Shown here one piece after another: positions 11,910-24,149 of a stretch of DNA of 64,000 nt. This DNA comes from Schizophyllum amplum (taxonomy: Eukaryota > Basidiomycota > Agaricomycetes > Agaricales > Schizophyllaceae). The notes under the pieces are model-generated. The model made no database searches. It was given only the letters and a program-made list of their open reading frames with translations, and was not told where the DNA came from. The position numbers were made by a program, and so were the translations under genes. Location of the stretch: positions 124,001 to 188,000 of the forward strand of contig VDMD01000007.1 in the NCBI GenBank assembly GCA_007026445.1. The letters are read 5' to 3'. Position 1 is the first letter of the stretch. The number at the start of each line of letters is the position of its first letter.

Positions 11910-13869
11910 CTATGCCTTGCAACAAAGCGATGCCCAGAAGCCCTTGCGACCCCCGTGCCCGCCGTCCTCGTCCGCCTCGCCCAGACGTCTCATTTGGTCG
12001 CGGTCGTAAACGCCCATGCCCCGGCTGCCCGCCACCTCGCGCGGGCCCGTGCCATTCGCCGTCCCGTCACGTGACGCGGCGCCGTCCATCTGTCCATCGC
12101 TAGGCATGGCGAGAGCAGACGATTGCCGACCGAGCGCGCCACTCGTGCTGGTGCGATACGGCGTAGGGCTCGGCGCGGTCGCGTACGGATGCGGGGTGAC
12201 GAGGTTGGAGTTATTGTCTCGGTGGCTCGCCCGTCGGCTGTTCGGAGCGAGAGGTTGGACGCTGCTGATATCACGCGGCGAGCTTCTCTCTCCCGTGTTC
12301 GGTCGGCGTTGGCTCCGAACGTGAGCCGGTGTCGGGCTAAGTACCAAGGGTGATGAAGCATCCTGGCCCTGGCGAGAGCTGCGATGTTCGCGCTCGCGGT
12401 GCTCCCGATCCCGATGCTCACGATGCCTGCGGTGTTCTCTCGGAGTATGGGGCGAGGAGGCGTTCGCGTGAGCGTTCGCAAGGTTCGCCTGCAAGGCATG
12501 TCAGGAAAACGATGCGGAAAACGTATGTGAAGGTACGCACGCTGCCAGCCTCCCACCCTCTACCGCCGTTCAGGAGCATCCAGTCAAATACACCGTCCTC
12601 CGGCTCGTTCAAGGTCTTGAGAACCTTGGTGAAAAGCTCGCGAAGGAAGTCGTAGTCAGGTGTCTCCTCGAAGCCGAGCTTGCGGACATAGTTCATGTAT
12701 ATGGCAAACTCCTCTGTTCATTATGTCAGAAGACCTGTTTCCGTATGCAGGACGTTGACGTACCTGGGAAGCCCTCACAAAGTTCCTGTATAGGTGTCGT
12801 CTGCTTCTTCTCGCCGATCTTCTCGTACTTCTGCTTGTTTGTGGCGGCGCGCAACCCTTGCCATGGGAGCCCACCGCGTAGGAAGTACATGAAGACGTGG
12901 CCCAGAGACTCCAAGTCGTCGCGACGGGATTGCTCGCGGCCCAAGTGCGTATTGATAGACATGTAACGCGCTGTACCGGATAGTGATTTGCGCTCTCTGT
13001 ACGGTATGTGCACCTTCGTCTTCGGGTCTCGGTAGTGCTTGGCCATACCGAAGTCTGCAACAAGGCGTTAGCCACAAAGTCGACGGATATTGCAAGATGG
13101 AAGTCTGACCGATGATGTGGATAGTGTTCGCTGTCTTGGTGCCCGGCACACCAATCAAGAAGTTGTCCGGCTTAATGTCGCGGTAGATCAAGGATTTCTC
13201 GTGGATGGACTGCACACGAGTAACCATCTGCTTAGCTGCCATGCAGACGGTCTTAATGCTGAACTTCCGGCCACACATGTCGAAGAGGTCCTCCAGGTTC
13301 GGCCCTAGAAGATCGATGACAAGGACATTGTGAAGGCCCTCCTGGCCGAAGTGGTGTACTTGAGGAACACCGGCTGTGGGTGGATATTAGCTGCGTCCCG
13401 GCGACCATGCATTGCGGTACGCACAGGTGCCGTGCAATGTCCTGTATGACCGGAACTCGTCCCGAAGCTGCGGGGCATCGGACTTGCGTGGTTCCTGGCG
13501 ATAGAGTTAGAGGCGTCTCTGCAGGTAAAATGTATAGCAACGCACAAACTTGATTGCTACTGGGGTATTAGAGACCATTTTGGTACCTAAGGTGAGATTA
13601 AGTGTCTGCACATTTAGGAAACAGAGACGGGAGGAGTGGTAGGACCGACAACCCTGTTCAGCCCCTCGGTCTGTCTCGGTTGCCGCCTCTCCTTGCTGGA
13701 TCTGCTACAGCACACTCCTAGAAGTCCACGCACCCTCAAAGACGACACCAAAGGAGCCTTCGCCGATCTTCTTGCCGACTCTATACTGGTTCCCTACGAC
13801 GCCGTTTGAGGACGAGGATGACTGGGAGGGATGGCCCGACGAGGAGGCGATAACATGGGGCGTCGTCAT
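11910..13869 (-). CDS. casein kinase 1, palmitoylated (Yck-type)
   Basis: Seven exons, all phase-consistent, encode 517 aa: 13869-13734, 13586-13546, 13494-13425, 13373-13110, 13054-12764, 12713-12541, 12488-11910. Kinase motifs: glycine loop IGEGSFG (35-41), VAIK with Lys58, [10 protein letters not shown] with catalytic Asp148, DFG (171-173), then [10 protein letters not shown] and GLPWQG, which mark the CK1 family. The tail (from about 326) carries dense EHR/REH repeats, a Ser/Pro-rich stretch and a final LCCKA. In yeast Yck1/Yck2 a C-terminal Cys pair is palmitoylated and holds the kinase at the plasma membrane; the CC at 514-515 suggests the same here. Known roles of that class are nutrient sensing, endocytosis and polarity. 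The start was taken at the first ATG of the frame. Confidence 0.93.
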
Positions 13870-14382
13870 GGCTGTTGTGAGTGCCGCACGCAGGCCAGGA
13901 GAGTAGAGGAAAGCCGGGTGAGCGCTCACGCCGGCGAAGACGCGCAGCGGAAGATGGAGGTCGGGAAAGAAAAAGGTCGGCTGCCTGGAATGGGCCAATC
14001 ATGCCACGCGCGTGCGCACACGTGCATTTCCATTTCGAAACCGCCGATGTTCCTGGTGCCAGGTGGTTTCAACTCGGACCTGCACGACGTCGACGTCGCG
14101 TCAGTGCGCCTGGCCGCCGGTCGGACAGTGAAGCTCAGTGAGGACGACTGATGGCGGCGGTCGCTGGGCCTCACGCCCCTCGCGAGAAGGACGGCGATCG
14201 TGACCCTCTGGGAGTATCGGTCCAGAATAAATCCTAAAGGCCAGGGACTCGGAGACTTCTCAAGGGTCGGCTTCCAGGGTGTCCTAGGTACACGAGATCT
14301 TTTCCAAACCAACTGACCAGTAAAGCCATACATTACATAGTGGGTAGTGACAAAAGATATGTCCATTGTCCCTGATTCTGCC
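13870..14382. other. intergenic, upstream of casein kinase 1
   Basis: It contains the 5' flank of the kinase gene and the 3' flank of the dehydrogenase. No TATA box or repeat stands out. Confidence 0.5.
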
Positions 14383-15356
14383 TCACGCGGCCCCCCTCGA
14401 CTTTGTGGCGTCGAGCGTGTGCTCCCACAGCCGTTCAACGCTCTCCTCCGTGCCGTACCAATTCTTCATACCGATATCGTCGCCCTTCCCGTTCACCCGC
14501 GCCAAGCCCTTCCCGCTGTGATGAACCGCATACCACATCAGCTCTGCGCAGTCTTCCGGTGAACGCGCGACGAGCATCACGACAGGGTAGAGTAAGTAGT
14601 AGATCATCGTGAGCAGCCACGACTGCGAGTTGACGGCCACGTTCGTGTGCACAACACCGGGATACGCATGCACGAAGGACACCTCCGAGTGCAGCTGCGC
14701 GAATTTCTGCACGCTGAGTCAGTATAGCGAGACCAGTGTCAGATCTGAAAGCTCACCTCGAGCATCAAGTCATTGTACGTTGCGTCTGTTCTCGTGACAT
14801 TCATAAGCGAGTAGTTCTTCTTGACTCCCAAATCGTCGAGATCGATAGGTCCACCCTCTCCTGCGGCGAGCACCGACATCACCTTCGCTGGCTCCCCCGC
14901 GGCCACCGCCGCGCTCAACGCGTCCTGCAGCCCGTGGATAAACTTCCATCGACCATAGTAGACCACCGCAATCGTTCTATCGAGACCCTCGTCGGTCTCT
15001 TGCCGGCCGTTCGCCGGCAACAGGCCAGAGGAAACGATGAGGTAGTTGATCTTGGTGATGCCGCGGCCGGCGAGCTCGCTGAGAGCGACGTCGATGTTAC
15101 GCATTAGCGACATGTCGCATTTGACGAACTCGGCGCGCTCGCGGGCGGCGAGAGGCAGCGCGGCAATCATCTCCGCTGCTGCTGTGGCGTTGCGCCCGAC
15201 GATGATCACGCGTACGCGCCCGTTGGTGTGGCGCACAAAGGCTTCGGCCATGGCGCGTCCTATGCCAGCGGTGCCCCCGATGAAGACGGCAACTGGCAGG
15301 TATGAGGAGGAGTCCTGCGAGGCATTGAAAGACCGCGCAGTCGTAAGAGCAGGCAT
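14383..15356 (-). CDS. short-chain dehydrogenase/reductase (NAD(P)-binding)
   Basis: Two exons, 15356-14757 and 14706-14383, joined in phase 0, encode 307 aa. The ATG at 15356 gives the start MPALTTARSF, which I judge to fit the family better than the ATG at 15443. The Rossmann motif GGTAGIG is at 27-33, followed by IIVGRN and an acidic-polar NYLIVSSG segment. The region after the usual catalytic Ser contains TYNDLMLE, in which the classical YxxxK is not seen: no Lys stands four residues after the Tyr. This atypical site makes the reaction hard to predict. Substrate and pathway are unknown. Confidence 0.82.
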
Positions 15357-15932
15357 CCTGGGAAATTTCGGAAGGTGTGTGCGTGGTGGATGGAATGAGG
15401 GCCTCGGGAGTTGGCTGGTGCTGATGCCCTCTCCCGCTCTCATTTTGGATCCTTTTATCACTGCGGAGATCTCAGAAGAGCATGGTAGACGCGTTTATGA
15501 AAAGCCGCATTGGTAAGCTTTGGAACGGAGATCTGTGAGCAGTAAAACGCTGCAGGACAGTTTGAGGCCAAACGTCGTGCGCGTCGTGAGCTGCCGGTGG
15601 GTTGCGCACGCAGCGCGAAGGCGCCGAGGGCACGATGACACAGAGGGTACCATATAGATTCTGTTGTGATTGTCCAGGTTGGAGACGCGTCGCCGCGGCA
15701 GTGACTCATCGTAGCTGTGATGCGCAGCTGTCCATACAGATAGGCAGCGGCGGGTCAGAGAATGTGTGATAGAAAGAACGCCCTTCGACAGCCTTCACTT
15801 CACGCGCACGAGCTTTCGGCGCGTTCAGCTTCAGTGAATGCAGTGCGTGAGCCAGGCGATGGAAACGACATCAAAAAGCAGAAGGCACAAACATGATCGC
15901 GGTCATGACGAGTTCGAAATGCCCTGCCATTA
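15357..15932. other. intergenic, 5' flank of the dehydrogenase
   Basis: No gene or repeat seen up to the foldback element that starts at 15933. Confidence 0.5.
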
Positions 15933-16637
15933 GTAACGGTCAAAGTGGGTTGAGGATTGGTTGAGGAAACCGTTGAGGAAACGTTGAGCATACGAAGGCT
16001 CCAACGCTTCCTCAATCGTTTCCTCAGCATCGCATCGACGTGTGCGGTCAAAGTGGGGAACACTGTTGCGCGCTCGGTTGGCTTGTATTTGACTCTTATG
16101 ATACTAGTGTACGGCTGCATACTGTTATTCCTTTGCCCTCCCTTCACCAGGATGAACCCGCGTGCTAGAATAGCTCATCGGACTTGCATCGGACCGCTCT
16201 CCAGTGTCCACGTGAAGCTCGAGGGACGACGACGGCAAATGCCGGTGCTGCCGCCACTTCGCCTTCGGCAGTTTTTCTTGAATATTTGACTGTCTTCGTG
16301 GAGGCTGGTGATAATATGGCTTGAGTTCCACCGTGGCGTCGTGCTGCGTCGTGGTGTGAGCAGAGGATAACAGGTGCAGCCCTTGTCATGATTTCCGTGT
16401 TTGGACGCGCTATCTCGTGGTTTACATGTATTTGTACCAGTCCCATATGCAGTAATCGAAGGCACTAGCGGAAGGCTCAGGCTCAAACGTTTGAGGATAA
16501 AACTTAAAAGGACCAGCTCTAGTAGCTGGTCCTTTTAAGACACCTGAGGAAACGGTTGAGGAAGCGTTTGAGCCTTCGATGCTCAACCTTTCCTCAACGG
16601 TTTCCTCAGCGGATCCTCAACCCACTTTGACCGTTAC
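15933..16637. mobile_element. foldback MITE-like element with about 95-bp terminal inverted repeats
   Basis: The left end (from GTAACGGTCAAAGTGGG at 15933) and the reverse complement of the right end (to 16637) agree over about 95 bp with only scattered mismatches. Both ends are flanked by TA (15931-15932 and 16638-16639), which fits a TA target duplication as made by Tc1/mariner-type transposases. Each arm is itself a hairpin: TGAGGAAAC..GTTG units recur inverted as CAAC..TTTCCTCA within the same arm. The 705-bp element has no open frame with transposase motifs, so it would be non-autonomous. Family assignment is inference from the TA flanks and structure. Confidence 0.75.
16503..16539. repeat. 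perfect 16-bp hairpin inside the MITE
   Basis: CTTAAAAGGACCAGCT (16503-16518) is followed by the 5-nt loop CTAGT and by its exact reverse complement (16524-16539). It lies near the right arm of the element. Confidence 0.85.
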
Positions 16638-16639
16638 TA

Positions 16640-17752
16640 TTGACTCACGTCGATCAGGAGTCGGCAGGCTGGACTCTATGTAGTAGTACTGCTTGAAAGC
16701 AGCCAGCAGTCTGAAGCCTCTTGCGTAAGGCTGACTCAGAGTGAGGATGGCCTTACAGTGAAAGCTGAGCGCTGAGCGCTGAACGCTCGTTGCTCTTGCC
16801 CTGCTCTCTTTTTCTCCTATTCCATATTCAACACCGCTTCAACCATTTGGGACACTGCAAATTGAGCCTCGCTTGTGCTGAAGTCCGTTCATTTACCACT
16901 GGGGAGTTTTAGTGGGTATGGGTAGCTGGTCACATGCTATCGAGCCCCAGAGCACCGGACTGCACCCGGGGCGTGGAGGTGTGCGTAAGCGCATTTCTTC
17001 CCTGGTGTGGTGCTCGAAACCTCAAGTTGGGGGGGTACTGTCCCCTGGCGCCACCATGCGGGTCGTTGTCGGTCCTGTAGCCCGTCGCCAATGTGCGGCG
17101 AGCTTGAACGATAGCGCGGCTGTTATACCATCCACCAAAAAAGAAGAGCCTCGCTTGTGCACGTAAGTAAAGTTCTGGCGGGTAACGCCCCTTGTTGACA
17201 GTTGTTGATGCTGTCACAAAAATGGTGGCGAAAGATCACGCGCGTCACGTCGCGTCTTCCGCGACGATTCAGCCAGGATTCAGCGTTGATGAGGATTCAA
17301 AGTATTCAACGCTCAATGCTCGCGCTCAGCTGCAGCAAAACATCAGTAACTGATCAGTAATCTCTCAGCAAGAACCTCTGCAGTCAGCCACGCCGTGACC
17401 CGTCTGTGAAGGTGCCACGAATCAACGATGACACACCTTTGCGGTTACGATCCCGTCGATCATTCGATGTGTTACTTTTCGGAGTTGCCGGCTTGCTGTG
17501 CGGGCGACCGAGTTGTGAATCAGAACAAACGAACAACTGCGACTGGGAAGACGACGCGAGGTACTGACTTGCAGGACCCTGCGGAGAGCTCATCGTACTA
17601 TACGCAGCCGCTTGCGCCATATTCACGCTGTAAGCCAGGGCGGCATTACATCCGTGCTATTCATGTACCGATAATAGACTGCAGCATGCTTTGCCTTGTC
17701 CCGCGAAGAGTTTACCGTCGATAACGTAGCTTGTCTTGCACCATGAACTCGA
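16640..17752. other. intergenic, upstream of the ABCC transporter
   Basis: About 1.1 kb without a supportable gene; short frames only. Confidence 0.5.
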
Positions 17753-17758
17753 TATAAG
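17753..17758 (+). promoter_or_regulatory. TATA box of the plus-strand ABCC gene
   Basis: TATAAG, 52 bp before the ATG at 17810. The same spacing class recurs at both sedolisin genes and the GH43 gene. Confidence 0.5.
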
Positions 17759-17809
17759 CAGCCGCTGTACACGAGCATCCACGCCCGCCTTTACGACGAC
17801 CCACGAACC

Positions 17810-20800
17810 ATGCCTGAAAAGCGGCCCTCTCGCAGTAGCAGTATCAGCGACGCGGAAGATATGGAAGCGCCCAAGCCAGGACAAGTCGCAGCGGAGGCCC
17901 CGGGGCCGACAATGCAGCTGGACCATGGAGAGCAACGCATGCGCATTCGCCACCATTGGTGGCAGCTCTGGTGCGTCGTGAAGTCCTTTGTGCTGGACCA
18001 CGTTTGCTGATAGGATGTTGCAGGATCCCGAGCGGGACACCCCCACCGCCTCCCGCCTCGATGGAAGACGCTCCTGTGCGTATTTCAGCACCACAAACCC
18101 CTCATCGTCTTACGAGCTTTCGCAGATTTCACCTATAGCGACCGCGTCCTTTCTCTCTATCCTCACGTATCAATGGATCACCCCTCTCATGGTATGGGTG
18201 CTCCATCCTCCCTCTTCAGCCTCCATTAAACCAAATGTAGGTCCTGGGATATCAGCGCACACTCCAGGCGTCGGACCTGTGGAAAGTTGATCCCTCACGC
18301 GAGGCCGGTATGTGCACACGAATCTGTCTGCTGGCACCCCGCTCACACGATGCTCAGGACACCTATCCGCTGCGTTGGACTCCTCCTGGGAGCGCCGCTG
18401 CGTGGAAGCAGCCGCGTACAACGCGCGTCTCGAGAGCGGCGAGATCCGTCCCAGCCTGCGAAAGCGTATAGCGTGGCGCATGCGCGCCCTCGGGTCTCCT
18501 GCGCACTACCGCGAGCGCCGCGCACAGCTTGAGCAGCAGTGGCGCGACGTCTCTGGCCGCCGTGAGGCCAGCCTCGCCTGGGCGCTCAACGACACGCTCG
18601 GTCGCGCGTTCTGGATCGGCGGATTCTTCAAGGTTTTAGGCGACACGTCGCAGCTCATGAGCCCGCTCATCGTGAAGGCGATCATCAACTTTGCGCGGGA
18701 GAGAGCGACGGCGAAGGCGGAAGGGCGACCGGAGCCCAACGTCGGCGCTGGTGTCGGTATGGCCATCGGTCTGTTTTGTTGCGTGATCTTGCAGAGCGTT
18801 TGCACGCATCAGGTCAGACCTGCGACCCCCAATTTCACTCATGATGCTAAATTGTGCCACAGTTCTTCTGGCGCTCCATGCACAGCGGCGCTCTTTCTCG
18901 TGCGGCCCTCATCAACTCCATCTTCAAGAGAGGTGTTCTGCTCTCTGGCAAAGCGAGAGTAGAGATCCCCAACTCAAACCTCGTCAACCACATCTCAACG
19001 GATGTTAGCCGCGTAGACCAGGCGGCCCAGTGGTTTGTGAGTCGAGTCTCATTTGCTTCAAAAAACACACTTTCTGACGTTTTTATAGCACGCTGGTATG
19101 CATGCACTTTGACTGACTTAAGCACCTTGCTGACGCATCGCACAAGTGTGGACTGCGCCCATACAGATCATTATCTGCCTGATCATCTTGCTTGTGCAGG
19201 TACGTCCATAGCACAATCTCTAGTGCAACATTCATTTACCGGGAATTTATAGCTTGGCCCCAGCGCCCTCGTTGGGTTCGTGCTATTTTTCTTCGTGGCG
19301 CCTATCCAAGAGCGCTCCATGTACTGGCAGCTGCGCATGCGCCGCGCGTCCGTCAAGTTCACCGAGCAGCGGTCGAAGGCTATCCTTGAAGTCTTGAGTG
19401 AGTCACAATATCGGTAGATCTGTAGGCCTCTCACTGACGTCGCGAAGGCTCAATGCGGATCGTCAAGTACTTCTGCTACGAGATTCCGTTCTTGAAGCGT
19501 GCGTGTTCTGGATGTCGTTGCGAACGACGTCTCACTGGTTCGTCAGGCATCGGAGATATTCGCAAGCTCGAGATCAGGGCCATGAGACGGATCCAGAACT
19601 TGCGGTCGGCGAAGTACGTTATATCCCTCTTGTCTATCTCGTATAAACTCAGACGCCTTACAGCATGGCCTTTGCGTGGTCCATCCCCGTACTTGCTGCG
19701 ACATTGGCCTTTGTCACATACACGAGCACGCATGAGGGATTCGATGTCGCGATCATCTTCGCGTCTCTCAGTCTGTTTAACGTGCGTATAATAACTCTCT
19801 AAGCGCAGACAAATGCTGATCATGATAATGCAGGTCCTACGCCAACCCATGCTCTTCCTCCCGCGCTCGCTCTCCGCCACTGCGGACGCGCGCAACGCGA
19901 TCAGTCGGCTGAACAAGCTGTTCCACGCGGAGACGATGCCGGCGCGGCCGTTCATCGTGGATTCTGAGCTCAAGCTGGCCCTCGACGTGCGCAATGCGAC
20001 GTTCGAGTGGGAGGCGTCGCTCGCCAACGAAGACAAGGCCGGCAAGAGCAAGGGCGACGGCAAGGCGGAGAAGAAGGACGTAGAGAAGAAGGTCGCGGAA
20101 AAGAATGACGCCGCCGCGAATCAGCCAGCGCCTGTTGCCCTCAGCGTCTTCCGCGTACGCGATGTCAACATGCAGGTCGCTCCCGGGAGCGTGGTGGCGA
20201 TCGTGGGTACCGTGGGTGCAGGCAAGTCAAGTCTGTTGCAGGGTCTGGTGGGCGAGATGAAGAAGGTGGCTGGGGAGGTGTACTTCGGCTCCTCTGTTGC
20301 GTATTGTCCGCAGATAGCCTGGGTGCAAAATGCGACGTTGGTGAGTTCAGCGGGTCGGGAGAGTCGCTGTAAGAGACGCTGACAGGGTCGACACCACTAG
20401 CGCGACAACATCCTGTTCGGCGCGCCGTACGATGAAGAGCTCTACTGGGAGGTCCTCAATGACGCTTGCTTGATCCCGGATTTGCAAGTGCTGCCGGACG
20501 GCGATCTCACCGAAGTATGTCTCCGTCTGTTGCGGACGGCTGTGGTCTGACGATTTTTAGATCGGCGAGGCTGGTATCAACGTCTCTGGAGGGCAGAAGC
20601 AGCGTGTGAGTAGTCACAATCTGTTACGCATTTTTCCGCTGACGTGGACTGCAGATCAACATCGCGCGCGCTCTGTATAGTAATGCCGACATTGTTCTTC
20701 TTGACGACCCGCTGTCTGCTGTCGATGCCCACGTCGGCCGCGCACTCTTCCACGGCGCGATCATGAAGATGAAGTCGCGCGGCAAGGCTGTCATTCTCGT

Positions 20801-23723
20801 CACGCATGCGCTACACTTCCTCTCGCACTGCGACTTTGTCTACACGCTCCACGATGGACGCATCAGCGAGGCGGGGGCCTACGATGAGCTGCTGGAGAAG
20901 GACGGCGACTTCGCACGCCTTGTGACCGAATTCGGCGGCGAGCAAGCGCATGTCACAAATGACGATGCCTCGGAGAAGCGGAAGGCGGTGTCCGCAGAGG
21001 AGGTGCGCGCGAAGATCTCGAAGGCGGGCATGGGTACAGGGAAGATTGAGGGCAAGGTGCGTAGACGCGCAGCACTGTGTAAGGCCAACTCTAACGCGGC
21101 GCTTGCAGCTGATCATCAAAGAGAGGCGTACCACAGGCTCGGTATCCTATCGAGGTGCGTCTGATTTCTATACAGTCGCTCATCGTACCTTTGCTAACGA
21201 GGCTTAAAGTGTACTGGGATTATTTGAAGGCAGGCAAGGGCGCTGTGACCGGACCATTGTTCCTCATCGCCATGGTCCTCATGCAAGGCTTCCAAGTCAT
21301 GAACAACTACACCCTGGTCTGGTGGCAGGCAGAGTACGTCCCTTTCCAGTTAGGTTTATTTGGGTTGGCTGACTGTATATCAGCACCTTCAACAAGCCGT
21401 TTTCTTTCTATCAGATGCTGTACGCTTTGCTGGGTATCGGTCAAGCGCTCTTTACGCTCTTCCTGTGAGTGGACGGACACTATAATTTGGTCATCACTGA
21501 CTTTGTGGCACGATATAGAGGCATGGCTATGGACCTGATGGCATCCCTTGCTTCGACAAACCTGCACCATGCCGCCATCAACAACATCTTCTATGCCAGG
21601 ATGTCGTTCTTTGACACGACGCCACTGGGTCGAATCCTGGGCATCTTTGGCAAGGACATTGACATTATGGACGATCAGCTGCCCAGTTCGTATACATCTG
21701 CCGTGCCGTCAGTCATCTTGCTGATATGCTTTATTTGCAGTGTCCGCCCGCATGTGTAAGTCCTCCATCTCTCTCGTCAGATCCGCCTGGCTTATAAAAT
21801 GCGTAGTCTCCTTGGCGTTCGCCAATCTGATCGGTGCGGTCATCATCATCAGCGTCGTTCAGCCATACTTCCTGGTGGCCGCATTCGTAATTTTCTGCGG
21901 GTACCAGTACTTCTCGGCATTTTACAGAGCGAGTGCGCTGGAGATGAAGCGACTTGACGGGGTATGCGAAGTAGCCCATTGCATATGCGATATAACGCTC
22001 ACGACCTTGTAGATGCTCCGGTCGATGCTCTACGCCCACTTCTCCGAGTCGTTGACTGGTCTGCCGACGATCCGCAGCTTTGGGCAGGTGGATAGGTTCA
22101 TTGAAGAGAACAAGTACTACGTGGACTTGGAGGACCGAGCGTTGCTTTTGACTGTGACGAATCAGCGGTGGTTAGCTATCCGGCTCGATGTGCTGGGTGG
22201 CGTCTTGGTGTTCTTCGTGAGCAGATGGCTCCGCGCTCCGAGTCGTCGAAAGACTGATGTGTGAATCTCCAGGTGGCCATCCTTGCTGTCGTTGGGGTCA
22301 ACGGGATCAACGCTGCTCAGATTGGCCTGATCCTGACTTACGGTACGTCGCGACATTTCATAACTGTCCCATACTGTGCTCACGAATATCTAGCGAGTAT
22401 GCTCACTCAGCTGAGCAGCATGTTCACACGTCAGTCCGCTGAGCTCGAGGTGTGTTCTCTTTCATACCTCCAAGAACCCCGTCTGACTGTCTCAAAAGAA
22501 CTACATGAACGCTGTCGAGCGCGTGTCGAGCTTTAGCCGCGAAGATACCCTGGACAAGGAGCCCGCGCACGAGAAGGAGGATGTCAAGCCGCCCGAGCAC
22601 TGGCCGCACTCCGGCGCGATCGAGTTGAAGGACTTGAAGATGGCGTATCGGCCCGGTTTGCCCAACGTGTTGCATGGCCTCAACGCGAACATCCATGGCG
22701 GCGAGAAGATCGGGATCGTGGGACGTGAGTCAACGGCTGCTGCATTGCGTTTCCTTCTTACTGATGACCATATAGGTACTGGCAGCGGGAAGACGTCGCT
22801 CTCGCTGTGCTTGCTTCGCATCGTCGAGTTCACTGGGTCCATCGTGGTTGATGGGTAGGTGGCCAATGCTTTCTGGGATACAACTGCTGAACACCACCTT
22901 CAGGATCGACATATCAACTCTTGGCTTGCGCGACTTGCGATCACGGATGGCGATCATACCTCAGGACGTGCGTGATCATGACTACGGTTTAATCCATCGT
23001 AACGTCTGACGTCCTCTTCCAGCCGACGCTCTTCAGCGGCACCGTCCGGACGGCGCTGGACCCCTTCAACATGTACGACGACGCCCGACTCTGGGACGCT
23101 CTCCGAAGGTCCCACCTTGTCAGGCCCGATAGTTCCACGCCCGACAGCGCAACGCTGCAAGAGGAGGAAGAGGCGCCCAAGAGCGAGAGACGCATCACCC
23201 TCGACACGCTTATTGAGCCTAACGGCGCCAACTTGAGTGTCGGCCAGCGGTCCCTGCTCAGTCTTGCGCGTGCTTTGGTGAAGGATAGCCGGGTGGTCAT
23301 CTTGGACGAGGCGACGTACGAGATTGGCTTTCCAACATCCTATTCGTACTGACAACGTTTGCAGAGCTTCTGTGGATCTTGTCACGGACAGTATGATCCA
23401 GAAGACCATTCAAAGCCAATTCTGGGACCGCACCTTGCTCTGCATCGCTCGTAAGCGCCGTCCCATGTCCTTTCTTTACAAGCTACTGACCCGTCACGTA
23501 GATCGTCTGCGCACCATCATCTCGTACGACAGGATCCTTGTCATGGATGCTGGGCATATTAAGGTAGGTTTTTGATCATTGTCCTGGCCTTACATTCTCA
23601 TCCTTGCGGCAGGAATTCGACACGCCGCTCAACTTGTACCACCGCCAGAACAGTTTGTTCCGAAGCCTGTGCGAGGGCAGCAACATAACGGCGGCTGACA
23701 TAGAGCAGAGTCGCACGTTTTGA
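17810..23723 (+). CDS. ABCC full transporter (Yor1/MRP-like), copy 1
   Basis: I traced 32 exons whose phases all agree, giving 1440 aa. First exons: 17810-17970, 18024-18075, 18126-18191, 18241-18307, 18358-18812, 18863-19036, 19089-19095. Last: 23365-23450, 23502-23563, 23613-23723. The order is TMD1, NBD1, TMD2, NBD2. NBD1: Walker [10 protein letters not shown] (597-605), signature VSGGQ (687-691), Walker B IVLLDD (711-712 DD, Asp where Glu is usual). NBD2: GRTGSGKTS (Walker A Lys1215), LSVGQ (1328-1332), VILDEAT (Glu1353). The asymmetric pair, with a degenerate first site, is typical of ABCC pumps that export organic anions or drugs at the plasma membrane. Very small exons (7 nt at 19089, 15 nt at 21741) are needed to keep the conserved HAVWTAP and LPMSARMF segments. 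A paralogue lies at 33481-38573. Confidence 0.9.
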
Positions 23724-24149
23724 AGCTGAAGGATTCGATCAGTCTAGAGGTCTTGTCTTTCTCTTAATCACTTACATACATACTGTTTTGCTGTTTTGCT
23801 GTTTTGCTGGAGAAAATGTTACGCTTGGGCGGCACATACGGTGGGAGCAGGTCAGGAAACCTTAGCATCAGGTTGGCGGCCCTGGCCTCTTAGAATCGTT
23901 CACACTCCCGTATACTGTGTCGCAATCTACTTATGCTATGTTGCAATATATGTCGCAAGATTTGCTCATGTACATACTACGCGGGGAGGCGTGCGCGCTC
24001 ACAGCTATGTCAATGAAGTGCAGCTGAAGCGGTGAAGCTGAACGTTAGCCAAAGGTTAGAGGAAGATGCTGTCACGTGCGCGGTTCGACCTGTTCACGAA
24101 CCAGGTGACGTCACGATCATCAAATTTGCTCGCTTTGTTCTCGAGAACA
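23724..24149. other. intergenic between ABCC transporter and helicase
   Basis: 426 bp holding the 3' UTR of the transporter and the 5' region of the helicase. No further gene. Confidence 0.5.
23783..23806 (+). repeat. short tandem repeat, 3 x CTGTTTTG
   Basis: Three exact 8-bp copies lie about 60 bp after the ABCC stop codon, probably in the 3' UTR. Confidence 0.7.
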
